From assembly GCA_003427395.1 (NCBI GenBank), contig BFEA01000068.1, forward strand, positions 2,000,201 to 2,039,719: a DNA stretch of 39,519 bases. Direction: 5' to 3'. The DNA comes from Chara braunii. Taxonomy: Eukaryota > Streptophyta > Charophyceae > Charales > Characeae. The notes beneath the pieces were generated by a model. That model was not told the origin of the DNA. It ran no database searches and saw only the letters and a list, made by a program, of their open reading frames with translations. This document shows, piece after piece, positions 1-10,833 of this stretch (positions are counted from its first letter, which is position 1; each line of letters opens with the position of its first letter). The position numbers and the translations under genes were made by a program.

Positions 1-277
1 TCCCCGGTCTTAGGAATCTTTTATTTTGATTCGGAACAGTGAAAAATCATGCAAATAATAATCATGAGATACTGATATGTCATGCATGCATCAATTTTGT
101 CGGTCTACTAATTTTGAGAACTGTGAAAGAATCATCAAAGAGTACAGTCATCAAGCATACAACAATGCAAGAGGCAAGTCTGACTGACTTGAGCAATGAC
201 AAAGTTAAATGAGGGAAGAATAAGAACTCGTAATAGTCTCATAAAGTACATATGGAAGTGAGCATGACCAACATCAA

Positions 278-466
278 TCAAGAGTCCTCGCTCATCCCTC
301 TGAACCTCACACTCAATCTCTTATTTTGTTGCCTGTCGTTTGGGTTTCTTCCAATGTCTCCGTACTCTTTGAGTCTGTAGCCTCTGAATGTAGAGCCACC
401 TAAAGCCTGCAAGCTCTGAGCATTTTCATCCAAGTCCCATGATGCGGAAATTAACAATGGCACCAA
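278..466 (-). pseudogene. Possible frameshifted continuation of the LTR module (left copy)
   Basis: Identical to 17894-18082; same reasoning and same weakness. Confidence 0.22.
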
Positions 467-473
467 ACTCCTC

Positions 474-1082
474 TCATAGTGTAGGAAGATATGGCTGAGA
501 GAAGATATCTCGTCTGAGATGTGGGAACTCGAATGGCTCAGTCACTGCTTCGTAATCGATCACTGCAGAGGAGATGTACCTCTTGGCTAGGTCTACAAGG
601 TCACCCAAGCATGATCCGTCAGTGAAGTAGTAAGGAACCGGAGGTTTGGGGTAGTCTGTAAAGAGCTTGGGGCCAAAGTTGTAGACCAGCTTCGAGTCCC
701 CCTTGAGTCTCTCAACTTTCCATTGTACGAACCTAGCTGTTGCCACCCAAACTGCGTCAAAGTGCGGATGTGTCTCATTCTCTTTCTTCAGATTTACCCG
801 CAGGTCTTTNACCGTACCTCCTGCATATACTGTAAGGGCGACAAAGATTGACAGATCTTCGCGCTTGAAGCCGTCAATCTTGGCATAACTGTATGGGAAA
901 CTTTCCTTTGAGGCTATCTGATTGAGACCGTCGAGGACTGACTGCTCGACTGAAATGGGGTTGATCTCACTCATGGGCCCGATTAAATAAGTACTTTCTG
1001 ATAAAAGGAAATGAAGACGGATTTTGACTGATGTATGTCCGTTGCACGTTGAATCGACCGTTGCCCACTGATTGGAGGGCAA
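474..1082 (-). CDS. ORF inside the 3' LTR, second copy of the unknown module
   Basis: Identical to the ORF at 18090-18698 except for one undetermined base (810), which leaves one residue unknown. As part of the 3' LTR it would be the downstream, normally untranslated copy. Residue features are those given for the right copy. Confidence 0.5.
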   Translation of the reverse strand: MPSNQWATVDSTCNGHTSVKIRLHFLLSESTYLIGPMSEINPISVEQSVLDGLNQIASKESFPYSYAKIDGFKREDLSIFVALTVYAGGTXKDLRVNLKKENETHPHFDAVWVATARFVQWKVERLKGDSKLVYNFGPKLFTDYPKPPVPYYFTDGSCLGDLVDLAKRYISSAVIDYEAVTEPFEFPHLRRDIFSQPYLPTL

Positions 1083-4000
1083 AAGCCACTAGATGAATGA
1101 ACCCTTCGTCACTCTTGAACGCTGTCTGAAAGTTGTCTGATAGTTATCTGAAAAATTATCTGAAAGTTCGCTAATATTTTTAAATCACTCAATAGTAGAT
1201 TCACTCATCATAGTACTGCAAGATGGAACCGCAAGGGCCTTGAAGGGTGCCTCATTAAGTAATGCTTGACTAAATGATAAATTTCCAAAGAATGTTTTCT
1301 GCTTTGTCGTTCTGCCTTTTGCTGCATCACGCCGGGTACTCCTAATAATCTCTCCTCTTCTCACTCTTGTTGACGGCTACTGGGGGTCTCTTGTGCTCGA
1401 CTCACTGTTTCTTCTGAAGAGAAAGTGCTATGCAATTGCCCGTCAGAACTGCAAAGGTAGAAGGTATACACAATAGCCTCGTGACTCTTCACCGATCCTA
1501 ATGGCCCTTCTCTCATTAATTTCCAGACTCGCCGAATGTTACTGATTGCCTTGTTTTCCCAGTCGTCTCCTTTGTTTTAAAGGAAGGAGTAAGTCACTTC
1601 CAACTTGCCTTTTCTATCCATAAATTTCTTCCCATCTCTTACCAAGACCCACTGTCATGACTATAACTTGTTTGCTCAGGGTCAATTGACAACTCACTGA
1701 GTAAGGACTAAAGGACCTTCCATGAGCTCAACCCTTACTAATAGTCCTCCGGACCCAGTCCCTCAACTCCTTCTGAGTCTGAACACAGTGTTGTCGTCTA
1801 GCTTTGCTTCCCTAGACCTGTCATTCTCGAGTTAATTTAGACTGACACTGCAAGCCCGTCAGTCTAAACGAACTAGCCTTGATTTCTTTCCGTCAATAGA
1901 AAACCCCCAGTCCATGCACTTTCTCGTATAAGGCCGTCACCCAAGTCACAAGTGAAGCATTATTAATATGTTTCCACTTCGCCCGTCCCCTCAGATTCAT
2001 TACACAACCTTGCACAAAGAGGAAATACGCATTGAGATTGTCGGTTGTTGTTAGACACGAGTCCTGGTCATCAATTTCCTACTGGCTCTATTGCAGAAAA
2101 TGAGTGTCTGAGTGAGAACGGCTATTCGCCCGCCTGAACTTGTTCACCCAGTCCGAACACCCCATCAGTTTTCACCGCCTGGATGTGGACCGAGTAGCTT
2201 GCATTTGAGAATAGCCCTTCGGGGTACAAGTTTTTCTCTTGACATGACTAATGCCCCCTCTCGGTGAAGGGTCCGATCTCTCAACATCACAGAACACTCA
2301 GGTAGATTCTTATCATCACCGTTTATTTGGTCAACACCAGGCTTTAACTTGAAGTCTCAATCTCTAGCAATGTTAATCACTGTCAAGTAGAAACTTCACA
2401 ACTAAGTAACATATTTTTCTCAATTGTCGTTTCCTCCCTCGAAAGTTCATTACTCAACCTTAAGTTCTCAGGAGGATCACTTTTAAAAGTTTTGACTAAA
2501 ACTGGCTAATGGTTGTGCATTCTCCGATTTTCATGAGTGACCGCAATCTCATGCCACTGAGCTGATGTCTGATACTCATGCTCAAGGTTATTAGCGAGGT
2601 TACAAAACTGGACACACTCTCTGCGTCACCCAGCCTCAGGTCTCGCACTAACGCAGAGAGGTCTATAACTTCACGCAGTCGTTAGTTAAGGACAGGTCTC
2701 ATACCAAAAAAAAACTTACTCGGTCGCATACCCGTACGATCTTGTGATCATTCACAGACTCATGCGATCATGCACGCACACTTTCGCATGAGTGCCCACG
2801 CACTTTTACTGTCAGAATTTCGAATGATCAAACGCTTACCCTCTGCTAGTGCTTGCCAACACTCTGAGACGTGCACTTTACCGTTTCCCGCTCTATTTGC
2901 AGTTTTTACCCTTCTCGGCAGAACTGACAGGTATGACTTCTGGTGATGTAACCATGTCCCGAGTTACACATAACTCACTTCTCTTTTTATCTCCCCCTTT
3001 TCTTTGCAAGGGATGCGACATTCACTCATCCAATCGGAAGGTTCAGCTCTAATGGCGACCAACCTGTTTCACACCATCTGATTGAATGGTCGATGCCCCC
3101 CACCATTTTACGTCCGGATGATAAGTAGATCACCAGTGGTTTAATTAATCAGCCCATGAATGGCCTCTTTCGAAGGGTCCTGCCGCATGTGGGATAACAC
3201 AGGGGAGATTGGCTATTTGCAACGAGAGAGAAGGGTGAGCGAGTAACTAAAATAATAATAACGATAATAATAATATAAGAACTAACAAAAAAATATTAAA
3301 TATTCCGTTGAACATGGTTCAATCGTTTTCCGTGGTCACAAGGTTCTTCGAAGCCGCTTGAGCAAAAGCTCTTTCGCGTGGGAGTTTGTCTATTCAAATG
3401 GAAAGCTCACATTATGAGTAATAGTGTACGACGATTTATGATTTGATCATCAGTGAGAAAAACAGGGGAGAAACACAATAACAGGCTACTTAAACTCCAA
3501 GATTTCGTACAACACTTGAATATTACAGAACCCAAGTTTTTCTTTAGTAACAAATACTCAATATAACACGTGATCACCCTTCGCATGAGTTACCGTTATC
3601 GTTCAGTTGTTGATAATTGATCTCAGCCCCCTGTAGATCTCTTGCAATCACGTGCGGCGCCAATGACTAGGGAAGAGTGAGAGAGCATTAAGCAGGATAG
3701 TCTCATGACGGCTGGCATGGTCTACCAAGAGCAGTAAAAATTTATGCCTATTGTCTGCTCCCTTGAGATTTTTCTGACTAAATTCCAAGTACCAGTAGAG
3801 CGCTTCCCCTGGCTCATGTTTCGAGTCAACCACCTTCTGGTACAACGGGGTAACGCAGCGTCCTCCACGCACAGTACAACGCGTTAGCCCCAGTTCACGG
3901 GCGAAACCAGAATACCAATATGAAATCGCTTATAACAGGTGATCTGTACTTCTTACTCGGCTAATAGGCCTCTCTCATCCGCTCGCTCAACTTTCCTATC

Positions 4001-4609
4001 ATCCATTTTAGCATAAGTCCAACAGTAGTAGTAGGTGACATCAACAAAAGGGCATAACCCATCTCCTCTCGAAACTCTACGTCTGTTCGATCCGCCACAA
4101 CTTCATTGCAGAATTGCTAACACAACTCAATTGAAGTCCCGTAGCTCACTGTCCGTTCTCCTGTTTCATTCTCCCCTTTTATGAGTACTTTAAACACGCA
4201 TTAATCTTGGAGTCTAATCACCGCCTCATTCTTGAGCACATCTGTCACGCAAAGCACGACTTCGAACCCTCTCGCCTTCGTCAAGAACTTGTAAAGACCC
4301 CCTCTCAATCCAAGCTCCTCATACTGACGGTCGGGCTTCAACACTTCACGTCCACAACCGAGTTGACGTCAACCCTGGTCCGCTCAGTGCACGCATTCTC
4401 CAACTCGGTTATGCAGTCCTCTGTGACCGCCTCTCGCATGCCGTCCTTTACCAATCTTGTGTTCTCGATGGCCCAGTCCTCTCCTCACTCGCGCCTTCGA
4501 AGCGCGATGCCTCACTAGTTTGTCCGGCCAGAGCGCGCACATTAACTCCCTTTCTTCCGCTCATTTGAAGGCGGCTACCACAGTGGCCGCTACTCACCGC
4601 GCACGCAAG

Positions 4610-4760
4610 TCAAGCTGGCGTCAATGAACAGTCTCTTGGTCGTCACCGTTCGCGTCTCTCTCTCAAGTTGGCGTCAACGAACAGTGTCTTGGTCGCCACC
4701 GTTCGCGTCTCTCTCTCAATTGATGTCAACGAACAATCTCTTGGTTGCCACCGTTCGGGT
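4610..4760. repeat. 53-bp tandem repeat in the 3' LTR, 3 units
   Basis: Units start at 4610, 4663 and 4716. The third unit ends early at 4760, where a deletion junction begins that is specific to this LTR copy. Confidence 0.85.
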
Positions 4761-4761
4761 A

Positions 4762-4820
4762 TGACAGAGAGGCGGATCTGGTCCAGTTCGTGCCAGGACT
4801 GGACATCCGCCTCTCTGTCA
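4762..4820. repeat. Hairpin extended at a deletion junction, left LTR only
   Basis: Sixteen-base arms (4762-4777 and 4805-4820) pair perfectly, followed by an inner GTCCAG/CTGGAC stem. The right LTR has only the inner part of this hairpin (GGCGGAT...ATCCGCC). It carries 153 unrelated bases (22365-22517) where the left copy has 10. The extra outer arm in the left copy is the reverse complement of the sequence on the other side of the hairpin. Confidence 0.85.
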
Positions 4821-5350
4821 CTCATCTCAGACTCCCCTTCCGAGTCTCGTTCCCCATGTTGTACCTCCCTGGCCGTGGTCCCAGTCGAGGAATCATCCTC
4901 ATGGTAAGTGATAGTCACCCTCATCCCTGCAGTCACCCCGTCACGTCTACACCTCCGCTCGGCCCTGTTGCGCGCCTCAGTAATCGCGGCCTGCAAACCT
5001 TCGTTCCTCCTCTTTTTCTGCTCTCTATGGCCGCACACGTTAATTTTTAGCCTTACCTCCCCTTCAGGCTTACCGTAGGTCAATATGGTTTCCACCATAG
5101 TACCTTTCTCGTCCTCTCGCTCCCACACCCAGGAACACTTCATATATCTCGACATGTAACCACGCTGGCCGTTTCGGTCCGCCATAGCCACTCAGAAATA
5201 GCCAGGGACTCACCCCCGGGAGCACGCACTCAGATGGCCCAGGCTATCCCTCACTGCTCCGCACTTAGGCCCCCAAACCAGCAGCATTTGACGAGCCGAG
5301 ATAACTCGTGGACACCCACTGCTAGCCCCCTTAACAGCCAGCCTCTCCCG

Positions 5351-5360
5351 CCTTTTATAG
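5351..5360 (-). promoter_or_regulatory. TATA box of the 3' LTR
   Basis: Same CTATAAAAGG motif as in the right LTR, at the matching place. It would divide U3 (6412 to about 5325) from R-U5 (about 5325 to beyond the window start). Confidence 0.55.
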
Positions 5361-5868
5361 GCCTGCCTCATACCAAGATCCTCATGCTCTAAGCCTTCAA
5401 GACTTAGTGAAAATTTGAAAATAATGGAATAATTAAAAAATTAAATCTTACACAAAAGAAAAACCAAGCGAACGACAGCACATACGGTCGCAGCATCTAC
5501 AGACCCTTTACTGTCGGTCCCAATTGCTTCATCCCGCTGCGAAGCGACTGCGATTTTGAGGTGGTGATCCCATAACGAGATACCAACGTGTGTTTTCTTT
5601 TCTTTCAAAACTCGCCGTCGGTCCGTTGCTGTCGGGTACCCATGTCCGATGGCAAGGAGGGGGCTTATGACCCTTCCTTGGAGGGTGATAAGCCTCCTAC
5701 CAATGCGGCCGTGGGTCGCCCCTCTTTTGGGGTCCCATTACGCGGCGTACTACCGGACAGCTCATCCACAGACGCTATACGAGGGGTCGGCTAGCTTAGG
5801 CCATAGACCACAGTCTGAGCTCAAAATTCATCCCGTTGGCCTTCCCGCGACAAGCCGAACGAAAATTA

Positions 5869-5914
5869 AATAATAGTAGTAATAATAATAATAATAATAA
5901 TAATAGTAGTAGTA
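5869..5914. repeat. TAA/TAG microsatellite in the 3' LTR
   Basis: A run of TAA with TAG interruptions. The right LTR has a shorter version at 23611-23650, so the tract changed length after insertion. Confidence 0.85.
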
Positions 5915-6354
5915 AGAAAATCAGAAAGGTAAGGAAATCATAATGTCACAGTGGCCTGAAACCACCAGAATTCTTCCCGAACTAAAACGTGGGCTCAAAT
6001 TTGACGATTTATTTTCTTTTTTTCCCTTCTCCTTTTGACAATGACTTCTGCCCTGTGCACCTAACCCATAACCTGACCAAGGACTGATCGGCGCGCAGTA
6101 GAAAAGACTGCGTCGGCCTATCTACTTCTGCGTCCCTGGACGAACCCGGCGGCTATCACGGCCACAAGCCGGTAGTGTTCTGCTGTACAGCAGGGCGCCG
6201 AGTCTGTGTGGACCAATGGAAAACCCAATGGCGCACCTTTTGCTGAGGGCAGGCACCGACAGGGCCAGTGAATTTTAAAGCGCCACCTTGATTACTCAGC
6301 GTTGCCATGGAGGTTCGGTAGCGGCTTAGTGGGTCACGGCATCGGAGCCAGGAC

Positions 6355-6382
6355 CTGGTATCAAGCAGGGACTTGATACCAG
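6355..6382. repeat. Perfect 11-bp inverted repeat near the U3 end, left LTR
   Basis: CTGGTATCAAG and CTTGATACCAG are separated by six bases, 30 bp from the LTR end. Both arms are unchanged in the other LTR although the spacer differs. Confidence 0.8.
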
Positions 6383-6417
6383 AGGAGGGCCGGGACACTG
6401 CGCCCTCCGACATAATA

Positions 6418-6520
6418 CCAAACCCCCACCCAACGTCCCTGTTGGGTCGAAACTCGTGAGGCGCAAAACCAAACTCCCACCTAGCGCCCCCGTTGGTTGG
6501 GTTGAAACGCATGAGGCGCT
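6418..6520 (-). repeat. Duplicated 51-bp tract with polypurine-like core next to the 3' LTR
   Basis: Two diverged 51-bp units start at 6418 and 6469. On the minus strand each ends in a G-rich core (GGTGGGAGTTTGG and GGTGGGGGTTTGG); the second is about five bases from the LTR. This is where the plus-strand primer of a retroelement should lie. It is T-containing, so weaker than a classic polypurine tract. Confidence 0.5.
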
Positions 6521-6523
6521 CAG

Positions 6524-6529
6524 TATAAA
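6524..6529 (+). promoter_or_regulatory. Possible TATA box for the plus-strand ORF
   Basis: TATAAA followed about 30 bp later by a CT-rich leader that lacks other ATG codons in good context before 6798. Position only; no further support. Confidence 0.3.
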
Positions 6530-6797
6530 GTAGCTCGTAGCTTAAGACTCTCATTCATTCTCTTCGTATCACAACGACTTGCCGTAGTGTTCAACGACCG
6601 TCCTCCTTTTCTTACCGTATTGTCTTCTTCTCTTTTTCTCTCCCCTCTACATAGCGTCTTCTTCTCTTTTCTTCTCTCCCTCTTGTCGTGTACGCAGCGT
6701 AGCTGCGCGGCCTGCGCCGCTACCCTTTTTGTAGCATCTCCAGCTGCACACCTCTTCTCTGTTCGTCTCCTTTTTAAACAGCGCCCAATCTTACGCC

Positions 6798-7241
6798 ATG
6801 GCTGAGGCTCGTAGGGGACAGGGTAGAGGAAGAGGAGGGAGAGGATGTAAGGTCCGGGAGGAGCCGCCGGCTCGTACGCGGCGTGACTATAGTTCTGAGA
6901 AGGAGGAGGAAGAGGTAGGGGGCTATGGAGCGCACTCAAAGTCTTACCTGCACCACCCGCTCTCTGCATGGTACGAAAGGACTCCATCGCCGGAAAGGAT
7001 GGAGTACTTCCGGAAGAAGTTTGAAGCGCGTTATGGCGCGCCCAACACTTCCTCCCCTCCTTACTCTCCCAAAGTTCCTATCACTCCCACGGCGAGTAGA
7101 GCTCTAGTGCCTGTTCCACCATCCCGTGTCCCTTGCGCAGTTTCCTCGCCCTCTCACCCCAATAACTGCATTTTTTTCAACATTTTTTTTCTTCTCTCTC
7201 TACTTCAGATCGAGCTTATGGCGATTTTCTATATCTTGTAG
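6798..7241 (+). CDS. Plus-strand ORF between pol and 3' LTR (antisense to the element)
   Basis: The start is in a strong context (GCCATGGCT). The first 17 residues are Arg/Gly rich (GQGRGRGGRG), then an acidic stretch, then WYERTPSPERMEYFRKKFEARY, which looks like real protein composition. The last 40 codons cross a T-rich tract ending in CTTCAG at 7209, which resembles a 3' splice site, so the true 3' end may be spliced. A TATAAA lies 270 bp upstream. No known family was recognised. Some plant Tat-lineage elements carry antisense ORFs at this place; relation to them is only positional. Confidence 0.4.
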   Translation: MAEARRGQGRGRGGRGCKVREEPPARTRRDYSSEKEEEEVGGYGAHSKSYLHHPLSAWYERTPSPERMEYFRKKFEARYGAPNTSSPPYSPKVPITPTASRALVPVPPSRVPCAVSSPSHPNNCIFFNIFFLLSLLQIELMAIFYIL

Positions 7242-7561
7242 AAGCGTGATTTCTTTTCAGCTCTCTGAATTCTCGACTTATGCATCACTCACAGTGTCCC
7301 TGGATTGAGAAATTGAACGCCTTGAGGCCGGGGATGCAGGTTCCTCATGAACCAAGCCGCTTGTCGGCCACCAAATGAATTTAAGAAGGATTATGTTTCC
7401 ATTTTCTCGTTTGCTGCTGGTTCTGACCTCTTGTTATTCTGAAATTTGTTCTCAATCTGAATTTTATGTCAGGGAAAGGTTACCTTAACCTTCACCTTGG
7501 CTGAAAAAAATCTAAGCATTGTCAGTCTGATACCAAAGCTGGGAACACTTGTCCAGTCTGC

Positions 7562-7690
7562 CATGCTGGGAGTAGGGCATACCAAACCCGGTTTTCTTTC
7601 TCTGGTCTGAGTGAGACGTCTCCTCAACTTCTCAGACAGGGAAAAGGGATACCAAACCCTTTTTCTTTTTCTTTGGTCTGGGAACTTCAA
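7562..7690. repeat. Duplicated ATACCAAACCC segments flanking a hairpin
   Basis: Two segments (about 7577-7604 and 7647-7677) share ATACCAAACCC, a T/C-rich run and GGTCTG. Between them GTCTGAG (7605-7611) pairs with CTCAGAC (7631-7637). The loop GAGACGTCTCCTCAAC resembles the loops of the hairpins at 8566-8790. Confidence 0.55.
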
Positions 7691-8565
7691 GTAAATCTTT
7701 ATGTACCTGCAAAACAGTGAGCTCCACAGACAACAGACTATGCTCCTATCAGGCAAACTCCCCAGCAGCTAAACAGCCAGGCAACAAGCAAGCAAAATAA
7801 AACCCAAAATAAAATAATAAAATAATAAAATAACAAAATGATAAATAATAAACTGATAGACGTCACAAGACAGTTCTTCACACCCAAGAGTTATTGATTG
7901 CCTTGGTTTTGGCTCACCACTGGCTAGGAATGATAGACGTGCCGTCAGTCTGACATACCTCATTCGGCCCCCCTCAGGCCAGGACTAGCCATACCATTTT
8001 TCTTGACAACCCCTTGGACATGCCTCCAGGTCAGGACCAGCATACCCACTACTCGAGTATGACAGTCATTTGACACTCTTGCCAGGACACCCAGACTATA
8101 GCGGGTCTGGTCACCCTATGACAGTCGACGTTCCGTCAGTCAAACTGTCCCGAACCCGGATTTGACCACTGCGGTCGGGGACCGGCTCACCCGCCAGTTT
8201 TTGGCCTAGGGCGCTGGCTGCCCCACCCAGATTTTTGAACGTGGGACCCAGGCTAACCACGGTTCCAGGCTTTGGCGAACCTCACTGGATTGCATCCTCT
8301 GACTGCGGTAGGGTTCCAACTGACCCCTTTCGACCTCACAGGCTAGACCCCCGGAGTCTTAGTCTCAGTCGACTACGAAATTCGACACTCGCGTCGGGGA
8401 CCTGCTGACCCCACCAGATTGCAACCTACTGCAGTAAGGCTCTATCTGGCCCCAACAATCAATGCATCTTTAGGTTAGAGAAGAAGATCCAAGACACAGA
8501 CAATCAAGCAAGCATATCATAGCTGACATACAAACTGCCGATGCCCCATAACAAGACAAAAATTT

Positions 8566-8789
8566 CTCAAGAGACGTCACTTCAGTCTCAAGAGGCACTG
8601 AACAACAACATGATAACCAGCACCAAACACTTGTAGGAGACCTCCCTTCAGTCTCAAGAATGATGTTTGGTGTTGACCCCAGAGAGGCCCCTTCCCTCAG
8701 CTGGGAATTTATTTTCCAAGAGACGCCTCCTCAGTCCCAAGGAAATACTGAAAATACTGATCTCAGAGAGGTCCCTTCCCTCATCTGAG
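8566..8789. repeat. Array of five hairpins with related loops and different stems
   Basis: Members: 8566-8594 (CTC/GAG around GAGAC/GTCTC), 8621-8672 (CACCAAACA/TGTTTGGTG), 8678-8705 (CCCAG/CTGGG), 8713-8745 (TTTCC/GGAAA) and 8762-8789 (CTCAGA/TCTGAG). The inner part is alike in all (GAGAC or GAGAGG, then a C/T-rich loop such as CTCCCTTC, then GTCTC or CTC). The outer stems differ but pair. Confidence 0.65.
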
Positions 8790-8819
8790 TGAAGTCAGAC
8801 AACTTAGTTAAGAAACACA

Positions 8820-8960
8820 AAGTCCCTTTACTGACAACTCTCAGTCAGGTAAAGTTGAACTTCTTTATGTCTGTCCTCATCTGAATTTCTCGGATGGACA
8901 ACTTTGTCAGAGACACGAAGTTCTTCTGCTGACAACTCTCAATCAGACAAAACTGAATTT
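8820..8960. repeat. Hairpins sharing the loop AACTCTCA
   Basis: CTTTACTGAC pairs with GTCAGGTAAAG (one bulge) around AACTCTCA at 8826-8853. CTGAC AACTCTCA ATCAG at 8928-8946 shares the same loop. Between them TGTCC...GGACA (8870-8900) forms another hairpin. They continue the inverted-repeat-rich 3' region of the element. Confidence 0.5.
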
Positions 8961-9315
8961 TTTTATGCCCATCATGTTTTTTTCTTTATCATAAAAATAA
9001 TACTGATCATATCCTCTGATGTGCCACAGCCATGGGTTCCTCATATCTTAAACACTGCGTCAATGCTCGCGAAAACTGCATCTCACAGTTATTCCCCCAC
9101 TCTCAAGGACTTAACACTCATGGGTCGATTGTAGCACTGCATCAAAGATACAGTCTCATTAACTTTGTCGCTTGCTGAAACATAAAATTAACTGACATGC
9201 TGAAAAATTAAAATGTTGGATTGACCATGCAAAACGATCACAGTCTGCTGAAAATTCAGTCTCGCTATCTTATTGTCTCACCGTACTCTCCTCTCAGTTA
9301 TCTGGAACCATTCTC

Positions 9316-10512
9316 TCACTTGGATGGTTGACCTTTCTTTCCTCTCTTTGAAGTCACTGTAGAGATCAGATCAGGGTCTTTGAAAATAAACTTACGAAGT
9401 CTTGATCCTGATACCATATCATGAACCCTGGATCCATCCATCTCTGAAATTTCATAAGCTTTGCCTTTTGCTTCTCCTGTGATTCTGTAAGGACCAAGTT
9501 ATTTGGGCTCCAATCGTTTAGTTCATTGGGTCTTAAGAGAACTGTCGAATAGGAGGACAACATCACAAACTTTCAGTTTCTCCTTTCTTATATATATTTT
9601 CTTGTTCCATCTCTCTTAATCTGATAATCTGCTGGATGTCATTCTCTCTGCAGCATTCATCATTGCATGATCAACTTCTGATATTTGCCTCATTCTGATC
9701 TGAAGGAGATCTGTAATAGAATAGTCTCTGTCACTTTCATGACTTGACCACGTCTTGACTATGTTATCAATGGGCAATGTAGCATATCGGTCATACCACA
9801 GAGTAAATGGAGCATAGCCAGTAGTCCTCTTGACTGTTATGTTGCCAGCATAGACAGCAACTCTTAATACTTTTGACCAATTACTGAGATTTCCTTCGCA
9901 CCACTTGGCCAATGAGTCTTTCAAAGTTATGTGACCTCTCTCGACTGACGCATTTGCTTGAAGATGGTAAGTAGTCAAATATTGAATTCTGACACCCAAT
10001 CTGAGAGTGGTTCTTCTTACAATCTCATTTCTAAACTCTGATCCTCTGTCTGAGACAAACTCTCTGATGAAAGGATACATGAGATAGACTTCCTCTATCC
10101 ACTCAACCACTTGCTCGGTTGTCTTCCTTTTCAGAGTTTTTGCCTCAACATATCCAGAGAAATTATCTCTCATGTTCAATATATATCTCATCCCGCCCTT
10201 GCCTAATGGCATGGTGATGAGATCTAAATGAACTCTGCTGCCTGGCTCTACCAAAATAGTAGGAAATAAAGGTTCAATCATTCTTGTGGTAAACCTCTTA
10301 TGATATAATACACATGATTTACAAAATATGAAAATCATGTCTCTCATGTCAGACCAAAAGTAGAGCTTGACAATCTTAGAGTAGGTTGCCTCAGCAGCTC
10401 TGTGGCCACCTGCAACCCCCTCATATAGAGCATCAATTATCTCTAATTGTCTCTCTTTACCACAGACCACTCTTAGCGGAGGTAGCCCTCCCTTACCATC
10501 TACAAAGAGATG
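9316..10512 (-). pseudogene. Integrase with GPY/F module
   Basis: The zinc-binding part has GGHRAAEAT and FCKSC, but the first His of HHCC is Tyr (DALYEG; TAT for CAT). The catalytic core is intact: Asp in VHLDLI, Asp in FVSDRGSEF, Glu in NASVERGH, and the last two are exactly 35 residues apart. The ORF proper ends at 9616. The same frame goes on through three stops to LGPYRI and SGSRLRKF, which is the GPY/F module, and ends with a TGA at 9316-9318. A shorter frame at 9366-9566 is only a shadow of this module. The enzyme inserts the DNA copy. Confidence 0.9.
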
Positions 10513-10830
10513 TCATCTTTTTAATCTGAACTTCTTCCTTGAATTTTTACAATAATATTCTTTTAATTGTTCTCTTTCCATCTTCTTACCAATCTCTTGA
10601 TAACTTTCATCGTATTCTTCAGAAATGAAAGATATATCTTCCTCCTTCTTTTCACTTTCTTCTTCTTCTTTTGAACCACAGCTTTCCTCCATTTCATGAG
10701 CAGTCATTGTTGCTGCGTTAACTCTAGCATACCAATCATTTGGCTCATCCTCTTCTTCTTTTCCAAGAATCGACTCAAAAACATAAGCATTAGGAACCTC
10801 TCCCCAGTTGTCTCTTTCTTCAAGCCACAA
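10513..10830 (-). pseudogene. Acidic linker between RNase H and integrase
   Basis: A 105-codon segment rich in Glu and Asp (for example KEEEESEKKEED), in the same frame as RNase H and integrase. It ends at a TGA followed at once by the integrase N-terminus (LFVDGKGG). It has no recognisable domain. Variable acidic linkers are common at this place in the lineage. Confidence 0.65.
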
Positions 10831-10833
10831 ACT

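Larger units (their letters stand above)
1..6412 (-). repeat. 3' LTR (left copy), truncated by window start
   Basis: Position 1 matches 17617 and position 6412 matches 24149, so the first 170 plus-strand bases of the LTR lie outside the window. Bases 1-2542 are identical to 17617-20158 apart from one undetermined base at 810. From 2543 on I count about 38 differences in the next 520 bp and about 28 in the last 470 bp, mostly transitions. A difference near 4761 removes about 143 bp relative to the right copy. The repeat ends in CGACA at 6412, where the internal region begins. Confidence 0.92.
6413..9315. other. Long non-coding 3' region between pol and 3' LTR
   Basis: About 2.9 kb without sense coding that I can support. 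It holds a plus-strand ORF at its LTR end, a 51-bp duplicated tract next to the LTR, and several groups of short inverted repeats at 7562-7690 and 8566-8960. The stretch 7700-8560 is GC-richer with imperfect repeated phrases (for example ACTGCGGT with GGGGACC), and I see no gene there. Confidence 0.7.

Noticed and set aside
6156-6554. 132-codon minus-strand ORF across the LTR end
   Set aside because: It crosses the LTR/internal boundary, is not open in the other LTR, and shows no domain.
9366-9566. 66-codon minus-strand ORF after integrase
   Set aside because: It is out of frame with the integrase. The proper frame across the same bases gives the GPY/F module (LGPYRI, SGSRLRKF).
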